Assembly: GCA_035549015.1 (NCBI GenBank)
Contig: DASZRW010000019.1
Span: 62,001 to 126,000 of the forward strand
DNA: 64,000 bases
Source: JAFDZV01 sp035549015
GTDB taxonomy: Bacteria > Bacteroidota > Ignavibacteria > OLB7
Direction: 5' to 3'
In this document: one piece after another, positions 8,855 to 16,226 of the stretch
Position numbering within the stretch: the stretch's first letter is position 1
How the letters are laid out: each line of letters opens with the position of its first letter
Made by a program: the position numbers and the translations under genes
Notes under the pieces: model-generated
The model's database searches: none
What the model was told of the DNA's origin: nothing
The model's input: only the letters and a program-made list of their open reading frames with translations

Positions 8855-8879
8855 GCCCTCCTCCTGTTCGGAGGAGGGC
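8855..8879 (-). terminator. Hairpin ending the exbB-exbD-exbD-tonB unit
   Basis: GCCCTCCTCC (8855-8864) and GGAGGAGGGC (8870-8879) form a perfect ten-base-pair stem with a five-base loop. It lies about 60 bases past the tonB stop at 8941 and before the second exbD-tonB unit. A second small palindrome, AATGCA-TCG-TGCATT, is at 8887-8901. No long T-run follows, so termination may be partial. Confidence 0.5.
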
Positions 8880-8940
8880 GCACTGCAATGCATCGTGCAT
8901 TCCGCGGTTGACCATCAGCGGCTTCAGCGGCCGCAGGCGA

Positions 8941-9720
8941 TCAACTGAGCTTGAAGATGACAGGGATCTGCACCCACACGGTCACCGGCTGCTTGTTCTG
9001 AATTGCCGGTGTGAACGGCGTCTTCGTCACGGCATCCACGGCCGCATCCTCCAACGCCTTGTTGTCGCTGCGATCAACCATCGTCTTCATCACGCGCCCG
9101 TCCTTGCCAACCAGGGCGCGCACAACCACTGTTCCCTCGATACCGTTCTTGCGGGCGATCTCGGGATACTTCACACGGCGCTGAAGGTCGGCGGCATCCC
9201 ACTTCGGATCCTCCTCCACGGCAACGAACTCATCCGGATCCGGAACATGCTCGGTTTCCTTCACGGAGACCGGGCCATCCACCTTCACATTGGTGATGCC
9301 GTCCGATGTGTTGAAACCCGATCCATCCCCCCCCTGCGGGGTTGCAACGGAGACTTCGGTCATCTTTGCGAAGTCCTTCATCTGCGGATCGATCAACGCA
9401 TCCGGCACCGCCACGGGCGTGCCTGCACGGGCCGCAACGCCGCCGTTGCCGCCGGTCTGCAACTGCGGCGGAACCATCGGCGGCGGCGGAGGCGGGGGCG
9501 CGTTGTCCTGTGCCGGAGGCGGCGCAAGGTTCGTCAGGTTGATCTTGTTGACCGGTGCGGTCTTCTGCGAATCGGCACGGCCGATGCTGACGAAGAGAGC
9601 GTACAGGCCAATCAGGATGCCATGAAACGCAATGGAGACGCCAAAGGCAATCGCCATGTTGCGGTTGTATGCCTCCTTCAGTTCGGTTGCTCCAATACGG
9701 AGCGCGTCGGAGATACTCAT
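8941..9720 (-). CDS. tonB: Energy transducer TonB
   Basis: The 259-residue TonB has an anchor helix at residues about 23-47 (AIAFGVSIAFHGILIGLYAL). A polyproline spacer (APPPAQDNAPPPPPPP) spans the periplasm, and the C-terminal domain holds YPEIARKNGIEGTVVVRAL and FTPAIQNKQPVTVWVQIP. The start overlaps the exbD stop by four bases (ATGA), with GAGGAG inside the exbD end acting as ribosome site. It is the last gene of an exbB-exbD-exbD-tonB unit, the usual Bacteroidota order. Its probable clients include the TonB-dependent receptor at 20442-22748. Confidence 0.92.
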   Translation of the reverse strand: MSISDALRIGATELKEAYNRNMAIAFGVSIAFHGILIGLYALFVSIGRADSQKTAPVNKINLTNLAPPPAQDNAPPPPPPPMVPPQLQTGGNGGVAARAGTPVAVPDALIDPQMKDFAKMTEVSVATPQGGDGSGFNTSDGITNVKVDGPVSVKETEHVPDPDEFVAVEEDPKWDAADLQRRVKYPEIARKNGIEGTVVVRALVGKDGRVMKTMVDRSDNKALEDAAVDAVTKTPFTPAIQNKQPVTVWVQIPVIFKLS

Positions 9721-10265
9721 AGCTTTGCCAGCTCCTCTTTGTCTTGCTCAGTCATCTGCACCATTGCGAACCGGCGCTCACGCGTCGTCTTCTGCTGCTT
9801 GTACTTCTCGGTAAGATCACCCTCGGCAAGATTCAGTTCATCGAGCACCTTGATGAGCTGCGAATACTTTGCGCGCGGGTCCACCTTGAGCGACGTGATC
9901 AGATCGTTCCCCTTCTCGCTGTTCCGCTGCACGGAGAATTCCTTGATCTTGTTCAGCTCCAGCGGCTGCATCGCCGGGTCCAGGCCCGTGTTGTAGAAGA
10001 TCTTCCCGTCGAATCGAACATATATCGTGATCAGGCGCGAGGCCTGCACATCGATCGGAACATCGAGCTGAGGCGGAGTGGACATCTCCATGATCTGCGG
10101 CTGCGCCATTGTCGTAGCGAACATGAAGAACGTCAGCAGCAGGAAGGCGACGTCCACCAGGGGCGTCATGTCCAGCGAGAAGCCGATCCGTTTCGGCTTC
10201 TTTATGCTGCTTCCTTTCTTTTTATGACTCCGACCGCCTCCGCCCCCTAAATCAGCACCTGCCAT
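9717..10265 (-). CDS. exbD: ExbD/TolR family proton-channel subunit (second copy)
   Basis: This is a 182-residue ExbD with a lysine-rich cytoplasmic N-terminus (SHKKKGSSIKKPKRIGF). The anchor helix holds the essential aspartate (LDMTPLVDVAFLLLTFFM, residues about 31-48), and a periplasmic domain follows. The Gly-rich start (MAGADLGGGGG) is unusual. GGAGG eight bases before ATG supports the start. Compared with the upstream exbD it has a different periplasmic half, so the two probably form a hetero-oligomer with ExbB, as in other Bacteroidota. Confidence 0.92.
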   Translation of the reverse strand: MAGADLGGGGGRSHKKKGSSIKKPKRIGFSLDMTPLVDVAFLLLTFFMFATTMAQPQIMEMSTPPQLDVPIDVQASRLITIYVRFDGKIFYNTGLDPAMQPLELNKIKEFSVQRNSEKGNDLITSLKVDPRAKYSQLIKVLDELNLAEGDLTEKYKQQKTTRERRFAMVQMTEQDKEELAKL

Positions 10266-10328
10266 CGGGCTATCCTCCAGTTGTCGAATTCGTGTTGTTG
10301 CATCTCATGTGCCGGGCGCCGGGATCTC

Positions 10329-10856
10329 TCAATCCTTCCCGCTCGACTGCTGACTCACCGTGACGAAGTTGAACGTTGTTGCCCCCTGGGAGCGGAACGT
10401 GTTCATCACCTGTTCGATGCGCCCGAAGTTGATTCGCCTGTCGGCATCGATGGCAAACTTCACCTTGTTGGAGGTCTTGCTCCGCGTTGCCAGCACCAGA
10501 TGGCCGAGCACCGTGGTGTCCGGTACCATCACCTGCGCCTTCTTGGCGGCTTCCTCCATCGTGAGGCCGGGCACCTGGGTGTAGATGGCCCCGCGATCCT
10601 TCTCGTTCGCAACGGTGTAATACATCACCGTATCTCCCCCCTTCTCGATGCCGATCTTCACCGTAGCCGTTCCCATCTCCGGCAGCTTGGCCGTGTCGGC
10701 CGAGGCGGTCGGACGCTTGATCTCGAACTTCTGTTCGCTCTCCGCGTCGGACTTGAACTTCGCCGTCAGCATGAAGAAGGTCAGCAGCAGGAAGGCGACG
10801 TCCACCAGGGGCGTCATGTCCAGCTTGAAGCCGACCCGTTTCGGTTTATGTGCCAT
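10329..10856 (-). CDS. exbD: ExbD/TolR family proton-channel subunit (first copy)
   Basis: This is a 175-residue ExbD with a very short cytoplasmic start (MAHKPKRVGFKLDM). The helix PLVDVAFLLLTFFML carries the conserved Asp18. A periplasmic domain of about 130 residues follows (VKIGIEKGGDTVMYY; VKFAIDADRRINFGRIEQVM). It lies 36 bases after exbB and 63 bases before the second exbD, in one transcription unit. Its role is proton flow with ExbB to energise TonB. Confidence 0.92.
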   Translation of the reverse strand: MAHKPKRVGFKLDMTPLVDVAFLLLTFFMLTAKFKSDAESEQKFEIKRPTASADTAKLPEMGTATVKIGIEKGGDTVMYYTVANEKDRGAIYTQVPGLTMEEAAKKAQVMVPDTTVLGHLVLATRSKTSNKVKFAIDADRRINFGRIEQVMNTFRSQGATTFNFVTVSQQSSGKD

Positions 10857-10892
10857 AGTAGTATCTCGCTCTCGTAAAGCTTGTGGTTGACA

Positions 10893-11672
10893 CTACTTCG
10901 TGCGTGTCGTCAGGATTTCCATCATCGAGAGCGTGGCTTCCTCGATCATGTAGACGAAGTTGTCCACGCGGTTCGTGAAATAGTTGTACGACACGATGGA
11001 GAGGATGGCGGCGGTAAGACCACCGGCCGTGTTGATGAGCGCTTCGGAGATACCGATCGACAGCTGGACGGCCGAGGCGGCCTGGCCCGAGCTTGCGAGT
11101 GCCTGGAAGGAACGGATCATGCCCAGCGTTGTGCCGAGAAGGCCGATCATCGTGGAGATCGAGGCGATGGTGGAGAGTGCCACCAGGTTCTTCTCCAGCA
11201 GCGGAGTCTCGAGGCCGGTGGACTCATCAACCGCGCGCTTGACTTCGGCAAGCTTCTTCTCGGTGTCGAACGATGCATCGTTGCGAACCTGCAGGTAGCG
11301 CTCCAATCCGGCACGCAGGATGCTGGCGGCGGAACCGCGCTGCTTGTTGCATTCGTCGATGGCGGCCTCCACGTTCCCTGCGGTAAGATGCTGCTGCACA
11401 CGCTTGATGAATGCGGGAAGCGGACCGCGGCCCTGGGCCTTCGTCAGCGAGAAGATGCGCTCAACGATGAACGTCACCACCATCAGGGTAAGCGCCACGA
11501 GAATGGCCACGAGCGGACCGCCGGTGTACACCGTCCCCAGAAGGTTGCTGGGAAGTTCACGGGCAACCCCGTCCTTGAAGTTCAGGGGGCTGCCGAACCA
11601 GAATGCCCAGATGAGGAAACCTATCGCCAAGCAGGCGACCACAACGCCGATGACGAAGAACTTGCTTTTCAT
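10893..11672 (-). CDS. exbB: MotA/TolQ/ExbB proton-channel family protein
   Basis: The 259-residue inner-membrane protein has four predicted helices: an extra N-terminal one (about residues 5-27), then GGPLVAILVALTLMVVTFIV (about 51-70), ALSTIASISTMIGLLGTTLG and AGGLTAAILSIVSYNYF. The last two carry the family's Thr/Gly-rich proton-path signature. The large cytoplasmic loop sits between helices 2 and 3. GGAG lies four bases before ATG. It is first in the unit exbB-exbD-exbD-tonB and likely drives both TonB proteins encoded here, since no second exbB is visible. Confidence 0.93.
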   Translation of the reverse strand: MKSKFFVIGVVVACLAIGFLIWAFWFGSPLNFKDGVARELPSNLLGTVYTGGPLVAILVALTLMVVTFIVERIFSLTKAQGRGPLPAFIKRVQQHLTAGNVEAAIDECNKQRGSAASILRAGLERYLQVRNDASFDTEKKLAEVKRAVDESTGLETPLLEKNLVALSTIASISTMIGLLGTTLGMIRSFQALASSGQAASAVQLSIGISEALINTAGGLTAAILSIVSYNYFTNRVDNFVYMIEEATLSMMEILTTRTK

Positions 11673-11820
11673 GAGACTCCTTTCAGAGTTGAGTTAGGTT
11701 GACGTGTATTGACTTTGATCCTGATTCTCTCGCAGTGCAGGGATGCCGGATCGCTATCGACGGCGGCACCCCGGATATACCCACGAGGCCGGCATCGTGT
11801 TACCGAAGGCGGTTCGCGTA

Positions 11821-12165
11821 CTACCCCATATGCCCGAGCGCCTCATCGCGCGATTCGTAGATCGTGAAGACCAGGGTGAGCTTCGTGATCACGAAGATGT
11901 TCCGGATGTTGTCCGAGACATTGCAGAGCGCGATCGCCGCGCCGCGCTTCGTGAAGCTCGTATGCCCGGCAATGAGAACCCCGAGGGCAGTGGAGTTGAG
12001 ATAGCTGACACCGGCAAGGTCCACCAACAGCCTGGTTGCTCCTGCCTTGTTTGCCTCGTCCAATGCGGTGCGAAGCTCGTCCGTCTCGTCGCCGCCAACG
12101 AACTCTCCGCGCGGCTCAACAAGCCAGATCTGGCCGAGGAGTGCCGTTTTCACCTTTGATGCCAT
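11821..12165 (-). CDS. STAS-domain anti-sigma factor antagonist
   Basis: The 114-residue protein is a single STAS domain like SpoIIAA/RsbV. The phosphorylatable serine is Ser58 in SYLNSTALGVLI, the usual position, preceded by the strand RLLVDLAGVS. In this family the unphosphorylated form binds an anti-sigma kinase and frees a sigma factor. No kinase, phosphatase or sigma gene is adjacent, so its partners must be elsewhere. GGAGGT ten bases before ATG supports the start. It could instead belong to a stressosome or polarity system. Confidence 0.88.
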   Translation of the reverse strand: MASKVKTALLGQIWLVEPRGEFVGGDETDELRTALDEANKAGATRLLVDLAGVSYLNSTALGVLIAGHTSFTKRGAAIALCNVSDNIRNIFVITKLTLVFTIYESRDEALGHMG

Positions 12166-12286
12166 GCGCTTCCAACCTCCGTTGCTGAATGCGTTTCTGT
12201 GAGTATGCTATAGAGAATATCGTACCAAACTTTCGAGGGCCGTTTTTTGCGGAAACGAAGATATTCCTCCCCGGAGGGTCTTGCAA

Positions 12287-12311
12287 GAAAACAAATGGCC
12301 ATGCCGGGCCA
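12287..12311 (-). terminator. Probable terminator of the dtd-peptidase pair
   Basis: On the minus strand TGGCC-CGGCAT-GGCCA is followed by TTTGTTTTC. The stem has only five pairs, but the T-rich tail is clear and it lies about 30 bases past the stop at 12343. A palindrome ATTGCAT-A-ATGCAAT lies just before it. Confidence 0.4.
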
Positions 12312-12342
12312 TTGCATTATGCAATGCCAACAACCCTTGGTA

Positions 12343-13098
12343 TCAACGTCCCAGACGCGATGCGGCCCAGCGATCGGGCTCCGCGCCGGTAAGCGCCCGG
12401 AAGCCGGCATCGAATCCGGAGCCGGCCCCCACCGCCTGAAGAAGCCCCACCACCTTCGCGCGACCGCATGCAAGAAGGAGCGCGGAGGTCAGCCTCTCCG
12501 CCGTGCCGTATGCCGAGCGGAGATTGTCGTACCGGCGGGAGCGTGCCAGCGTATCCTCCAGCTGCGCCAGCCGGGCGAATCGCAGACGCTCCGGTTGTTT
12601 CTCGCCGGCTACGGACATCGCCATCCCCTCGTTCAGCCAGCGCGGAAGCCCGCGCCTGGCAGCACTCTCCAGCGCAACGTGAGTAATCTCATGGCGAAGG
12701 GCTCGCCCAAGCTCGCCCCGGCGCATGAGCACCGCAAGCGGCTGAAGGTGGATTCTGCCGGATCTGGCTAGCGCCAGGTTGTACGCGCTCGCCCCGGAGG
12801 CGCTCATGAAGTCCGCGGTGGTGGCGTAGCACCGAGCCGAAATCATCCCCCGAAGTGTCAGTCCGTAGGCCCGCACATCGGCATGGGCACGCTCCAGTTC
12901 GTCCAGCAGGCGGGTCACGTCCTGCCCGGCAGGAGCCAGGAGCACCACGTGTGCTGACTGATAGCGCTGCCAGCCGCGAGCCAGGGCGCAGAGCGGAGAT
13001 GCGGCAACGCCGCAAAGCACCAGGAGCACAACCGCACGCCCTGCGGCGTGCCGCCGCACGATACCATTCCGTACCGGCCGCTGCGAATCATGCCTCAT
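12343..13098 (-). CDS. MA-superfamily zinc peptidase-like protein, exported
   Basis: The 251-residue protein has an N-terminal hydrophobic segment (residues about 21-40, AVVLLVLCGVAASPLCALA), likely a signal peptide. The zinc motif HEITH is at 136-140, and the third ligand glutamate is probably Glu157 in WLNEGMA. This arrangement matches the peptidase MA-like/DUF2268-type gluzincins often found in Bacteroidota and Deltaproteobacteria. The start overlaps the stop of dtd by four bases (ATGA), so the two are co-translated despite unrelated roles. Substrate unknown. Confidence 0.75.
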   Translation of the reverse strand: MRHDSQRPVRNGIVRRHAAGRAVVLLVLCGVAASPLCALARGWQRYQSAHVVLLAPAGQDVTRLLDELERAHADVRAYGLTLRGMISARCYATTADFMSASGASAYNLALARSGRIHLQPLAVLMRRGELGRALRHEITHVALESAARRGLPRWLNEGMAMSVAGEKQPERLRFARLAQLEDTLARSRRYDNLRSAYGTAERLTSALLLACGRAKVVGLLQAVGAGSGFDAGFRALTGAEPDRWAASRLGR

Positions 13099-13544
13099 AC
13101 TCTGGACTCCACGAGAAGTGTGAACGGCCCTTCGTTCACGAACGCTACATCCATCATCATTCGAAAGCGTCCCGTGGCCACACGATCGCTTCCGATGATG
13201 CCGCGCAACGCCTCGTTGAATCGTTCATACAGATGCTCGGCAAGCTCCGGAGGGGCGGCATCGGCATAACTGGGGCGGTTCCCCTTCCGCGTGTCACCGA
13301 GAAGAGTGAACTGGCTCACCACGAGAGCCGAATATCCGGTATCGACCAGAGAGAGGTTCGGGATCTCGTCCGCATCGGGGAACAGCCGGAGCGCCGCGAT
13401 CTTCCGGGCGAGCATGTCCGCGTGCGCTTCGGTGTCGGCGCGGCCAACGCCCAGGAGCACAACCATTCCACGGGAGATACTTCCAACAATCCGGCCATCC
13501 ACTGTAACCGAAGCGTCCCGAGCGCGTTGTACTACTGCCTTCAT
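13095..13544 (-). CDS. dtd: D-aminoacyl-tRNA deacylase
   Basis: This 149-residue protein has the family's usual length. It hydrolyses the ester of D-amino acids (and glycine mischarged on tRNA-Ala) to recycle tRNA. Motif 1, SQFTLLGDTRKGNRPSY, holds the S-Q-x-T block. The cis-Gly-Pro motif appears as NEGPFTLLV (GPFT where GPVT is usual). The start MKAVVQRA is canonical. It lies upstream of the MA-type peptidase gene, overlapping it by four bases, and about 100 bases downstream of prmC. Confidence 0.95.
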   Translation of the reverse strand: MKAVVQRARDASVTVDGRIVGSISRGMVVLLGVGRADTEAHADMLARKIAALRLFPDADEIPNLSLVDTGYSALVVSQFTLLGDTRKGNRPSYADAAPPELAEHLYERFNEALRGIIGSDRVATGRFRMMMDVAFVNEGPFTLLVESRV

Positions 13545-13647
13545 ATGGAAGCGGAGTATTGTTCAGCCGGAAGAGGGGGAACGATTCCAACCGCACCGGA
13601 CGCATCGCACGGCGTTGCGGGGAGGGCCGGGAGGTCCGGATACGCTT

Positions 13648-14523
13648 TCAGAGAATTCGTTTGTCGAAGCGCGCCCAGAGAATGCGCTGAACCTTTTCGA
13701 GGTCGGTAAGGAGGTCCACATCGAATCCCGCCGAACGATACATTGCGCCGAGACGCTCCGCCTGCCCGAAACCAATCTCGAAGAACATGCTGGCACCTTC
13801 GCGCAGCAGACGTGGTGCAAGCTCGATGAACCGCCGGTAGAAGTCGAAGCCGTCGTTCTCATCGGTCAGCGCCATGCGCGGTTCATGGTCGCGTACCTCC
13901 GGCTCCAGGGTCGCGATCTCCTCCGGCGGGATATAGGGAGGGTTGCTGACAACGACATCGAAGGATCCGAGCGCACGCATCGCTTCGTCGTCGAAGAGAT
14001 CCGCATGGCGGAACGTGATGTTGCGGGCGCCCAACTCCTCGGCATTGCTGCGGGCAAGCTCCAGCGCCTCTTCGGAGCTGTCGATGGCGATCACCTCGGT
14101 ATCCGGCCGCTCCAGGGCGATCGTGATCCCGATACAGCCGGACCCCGTGCCGGCGTCGAGACAGCGTATGCCGTGAACACGGCGCAGCGACTCCTGCACC
14201 AGTATCTCCGTCTCCGGTCGCGGGATCAGCACGGACGGATTCACCTTGAACATGCGGCGGTAGAACTGCGTCTCGCCGATGATGTACTGCAGCGGCTCAT
14301 GGGCAGCGCGCCGCTTCACGAGCGCACGCAGCTTCTCCAGTTCCGCCTCGGAAAGGGGACGGTCGAACTGCATATACAGATCGAACCGGCGCAGCTTCAG
14401 CACATGGGCCAGCAGCAGTTCCATCGTCAAACGTGGAGAGTCCACCCCCTTCTTCTTGAAGTAGTCGGCTCCCCACGTAATCAGGCGTAGTATCGTCCAG
14501 ATCTCCGTCTGCACAGAAGTCAT
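13648..14523 (-). CDS. prmC: Release factor glutamine methyltransferase
   Basis: This 291-residue protein methylates the GGQ glutamine of release factors RF1/RF2 using SAM. It has the N-terminal helical domain (residues 1-80, typical LLAHVLKLRRFDLYM), the beta-hairpin linker (EPLQYIIGETQFYRRMFKVN), SAM motif I (LDAGTGSGCIGI) and the catalytic NPPY motif (VVSNPPYIP). The frame is open to 14808, but the upstream part is not protein-like; ATG 14523 gives the standard length. It is divergent from the T9SS cargo gene at 14842. Confidence 0.95.
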   Translation of the reverse strand: MTSVQTEIWTILRLITWGADYFKKKGVDSPRLTMELLLAHVLKLRRFDLYMQFDRPLSEAELEKLRALVKRRAAHEPLQYIIGETQFYRRMFKVNPSVLIPRPETEILVQESLRRVHGIRCLDAGTGSGCIGITIALERPDTEVIAIDSSEEALELARSNAEELGARNITFRHADLFDDEAMRALGSFDVVVSNPPYIPPEEIATLEPEVRDHEPRMALTDENDGFDFYRRFIELAPRLLREGASMFFEIGFGQAERLGAMYRSAGFDVDLLTDLEKVQRILWARFDKRIL

Positions 14524-14841
14524 TACGGCAAAACTACGAGGGATAGGGGTTTCCGCCGCCCACAATTCATGACGCGGGGATTGTGCGGAGCCGATCGCAT
14601 GTGCCGACGGCGTCGCCGGCCGGCGGATTCGCGCCGCCGGCTGCCGGAACAGGCGCTGCACAAGCCGGTGCGGATAGTCGGGGGCGTTGGTATATTGATC
14701 GCCCTCTCTCCTGCCCTGGAGGCGTTCGATAGCGCCTCCACACCCCGTTGTCCGCCTGGAGTTGCGCATGTGATGCTGCCTGCGAGCAGCGTTCGAGTAT
14801 GCGGCCATGTATTGATGTCATGGCCGGGAGAATTGCCAGTG
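14524..14841. other. Divergent region upstream of prmC and a T9SS cargo gene
   Basis: About 318 bases lie between two divergent starts, so promoters for both are expected. No clear promoter boxes or repeats were seen. The region is longer if the rightward gene begins at the alternative GTG 14938. Confidence 0.5.
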
Positions 14842-16035
14842 ATGAACAGTCCGATACCGGATCCTCCGAACGGGTGGGTTGAGCATGTCGGCGGTCGTAC
14901 GCGATCGCGCAGCGCCGCCGTATTCCCGCTCACTCCGGTGCGGTCATCGTGCAGGCCCCGCCCCGCCTCCCCTCTGCTCACCGCCGTTCTGCTCCTGGCA
15001 CTTTCGCTCGTGACCGCTCAGCATGCATCCGGCCAGCGCACCATGCCGGCGCGCGACATCCGCCCCGATCTCTATGCGGAGCTGGAGGATGGATCCGCAC
15101 TCTACCGGATTCGTCCCAACGGCGACACCATTCCGGTTGAATGGGCATGCGCCACGTATGACTTCATCATGCGGAACGATTCGGCAAGCCGTACCATCTA
15201 CACCATCACCGGTTTCAAGCGAAACGGCTACCGGCTTCCGCTGCATCACTGGAAAAGCTGGCGCACGATCTCCATGGATGCAGAGGAACTCAGTTCGGAG
15301 AGCCGGACGGACGATGTCACGCTGATAGCCGGCGACACGCTCAGCTTCTATCGCGAGCTGCTGTGGGAGGATCGTCGCGCGGCGGCATCGGACTCCGCCC
15401 CACTACCCGCGAACGATACCCTGAGCTACTCCGTGGAACTGGTCCGCAGCTCCGACGGCAGCCGCATGGTTCTGCTGGACAGCCTGGGAGCAATCCCGTG
15501 CACGCATTCGGCGGGGCCCGGCGTATACGGCGACCGGCCGATCATGGCCCTGGTTCGATTTGGAGTTCCCCTTCGCTACAGCGCCACGATCGCCTACCTG
15601 CGCGTCAACGTTTACAGGACGGGAAGGGGAGGCGGGAAATTCATGCGGCGGGAAACGCCAACGGTTGCGCTCTGGCGGAAGCTGAACAATTCCTACTGGG
15701 TGAACTATCTGGGGCAGTGGGGGCAGTTGCTTGCCCGGACGCACGCGGAGACGCCGGACACCACCGGCAACATCGGGCGCCTCGCCGTACGACGTTCGTG
15801 GTTTGCATCCAGCGTTGCCGTGATCGAGTTCTCGGAGAATGCGGCCGGCGGCTCCACGTGCGTGGCAATCAGCGATGTGTACGGGCGCATTCTCTACTAC
15901 CCGTTTGCCACATCCGTATCGGAGGCATGCGAACGTGTGATGATGCATCGCTTCGACGAAGCCGGCACCTATCTGATCAATCTGTTCTACGACGGCCGCC
16001 TGGTGAAATCGGCATCTGTTGTCGTGAGCAGATAG
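14842..16035 (+). CDS. Exported protein with C-terminal T9SS-type sorting domain
   Basis: From ATG 14842 the product has 397 residues. A hydrophobic signal segment (SPLLTAVLLLALSLVTAQHASG) lies about 38 residues in, a long N-region, so GTG 14938 is an equally fair start. GGGAG upstream favours 14842. The middle is a beta-rich domain that I do not recognise (YDFIMRNDSASRTIYTITGF; GDTLSFYRELLWEDRR). The last 70 residues (AVIEFSENAAGG ... DEAGTYLINLFYDGRLVKS) resemble the type A sorting domain of type IX secretion cargo: paired strands, G-x-Y and a terminal Val-rich strand. It is probably exported across the outer membrane to the surface. Confidence 0.65.
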   Translation: MNSPIPDPPNGWVEHVGGRTRSRSAAVFPLTPVRSSCRPRPASPLLTAVLLLALSLVTAQHASGQRTMPARDIRPDLYAELEDGSALYRIRPNGDTIPVEWACATYDFIMRNDSASRTIYTITGFKRNGYRLPLHHWKSWRTISMDAEELSSESRTDDVTLIAGDTLSFYRELLWEDRRAAASDSAPLPANDTLSYSVELVRSSDGSRMVLLDSLGAIPCTHSAGPGVYGDRPIMALVRFGVPLRYSATIAYLRVNVYRTGRGGGKFMRRETPTVALWRKLNNSYWVNYLGQWGQLLARTHAETPDTTGNIGRLAVRRSWFASSVAVIEFSENAAGGSTCVAISDVYGRILYYPFATSVSEACERVMMHRFDEAGTYLINLFYDGRLVKSASVVVSR

Positions 16036-16183
16036 GCGTTTCGGCGCGGCTGTCGAGATCCGTTCTCTTGCCGAAGGCCACTGCGTGAAGAACAACGATG
16101 GCGACAACAGTGGCGGCTGCGTGGAAAGAGAACGACACCTGCTCCGATGTCATCGAATGGAAAGCCATCGCGATTTCACGAGG

Positions 16184-16220
16184 GCGATAGCGGCCGGGAA
16201 TATCTCCCGGCCGCTGTCGC
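16184..16220. terminator. Long hairpin between convergent genes
   Basis: A 16-base arm (16184-16199) and its complement (16205-16220) pair with one G-T wobble around a five-base loop (GCGATAGCGGCCGGGA and TCCCGGCCGCTGTCGC). It lies between a plus gene ending at 16035 and a minus gene ending at 16227, so it can serve as a bidirectional terminator. No U-run is present on either side. Confidence 0.6.
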
Positions 16221-16226
16221 GAAGCA

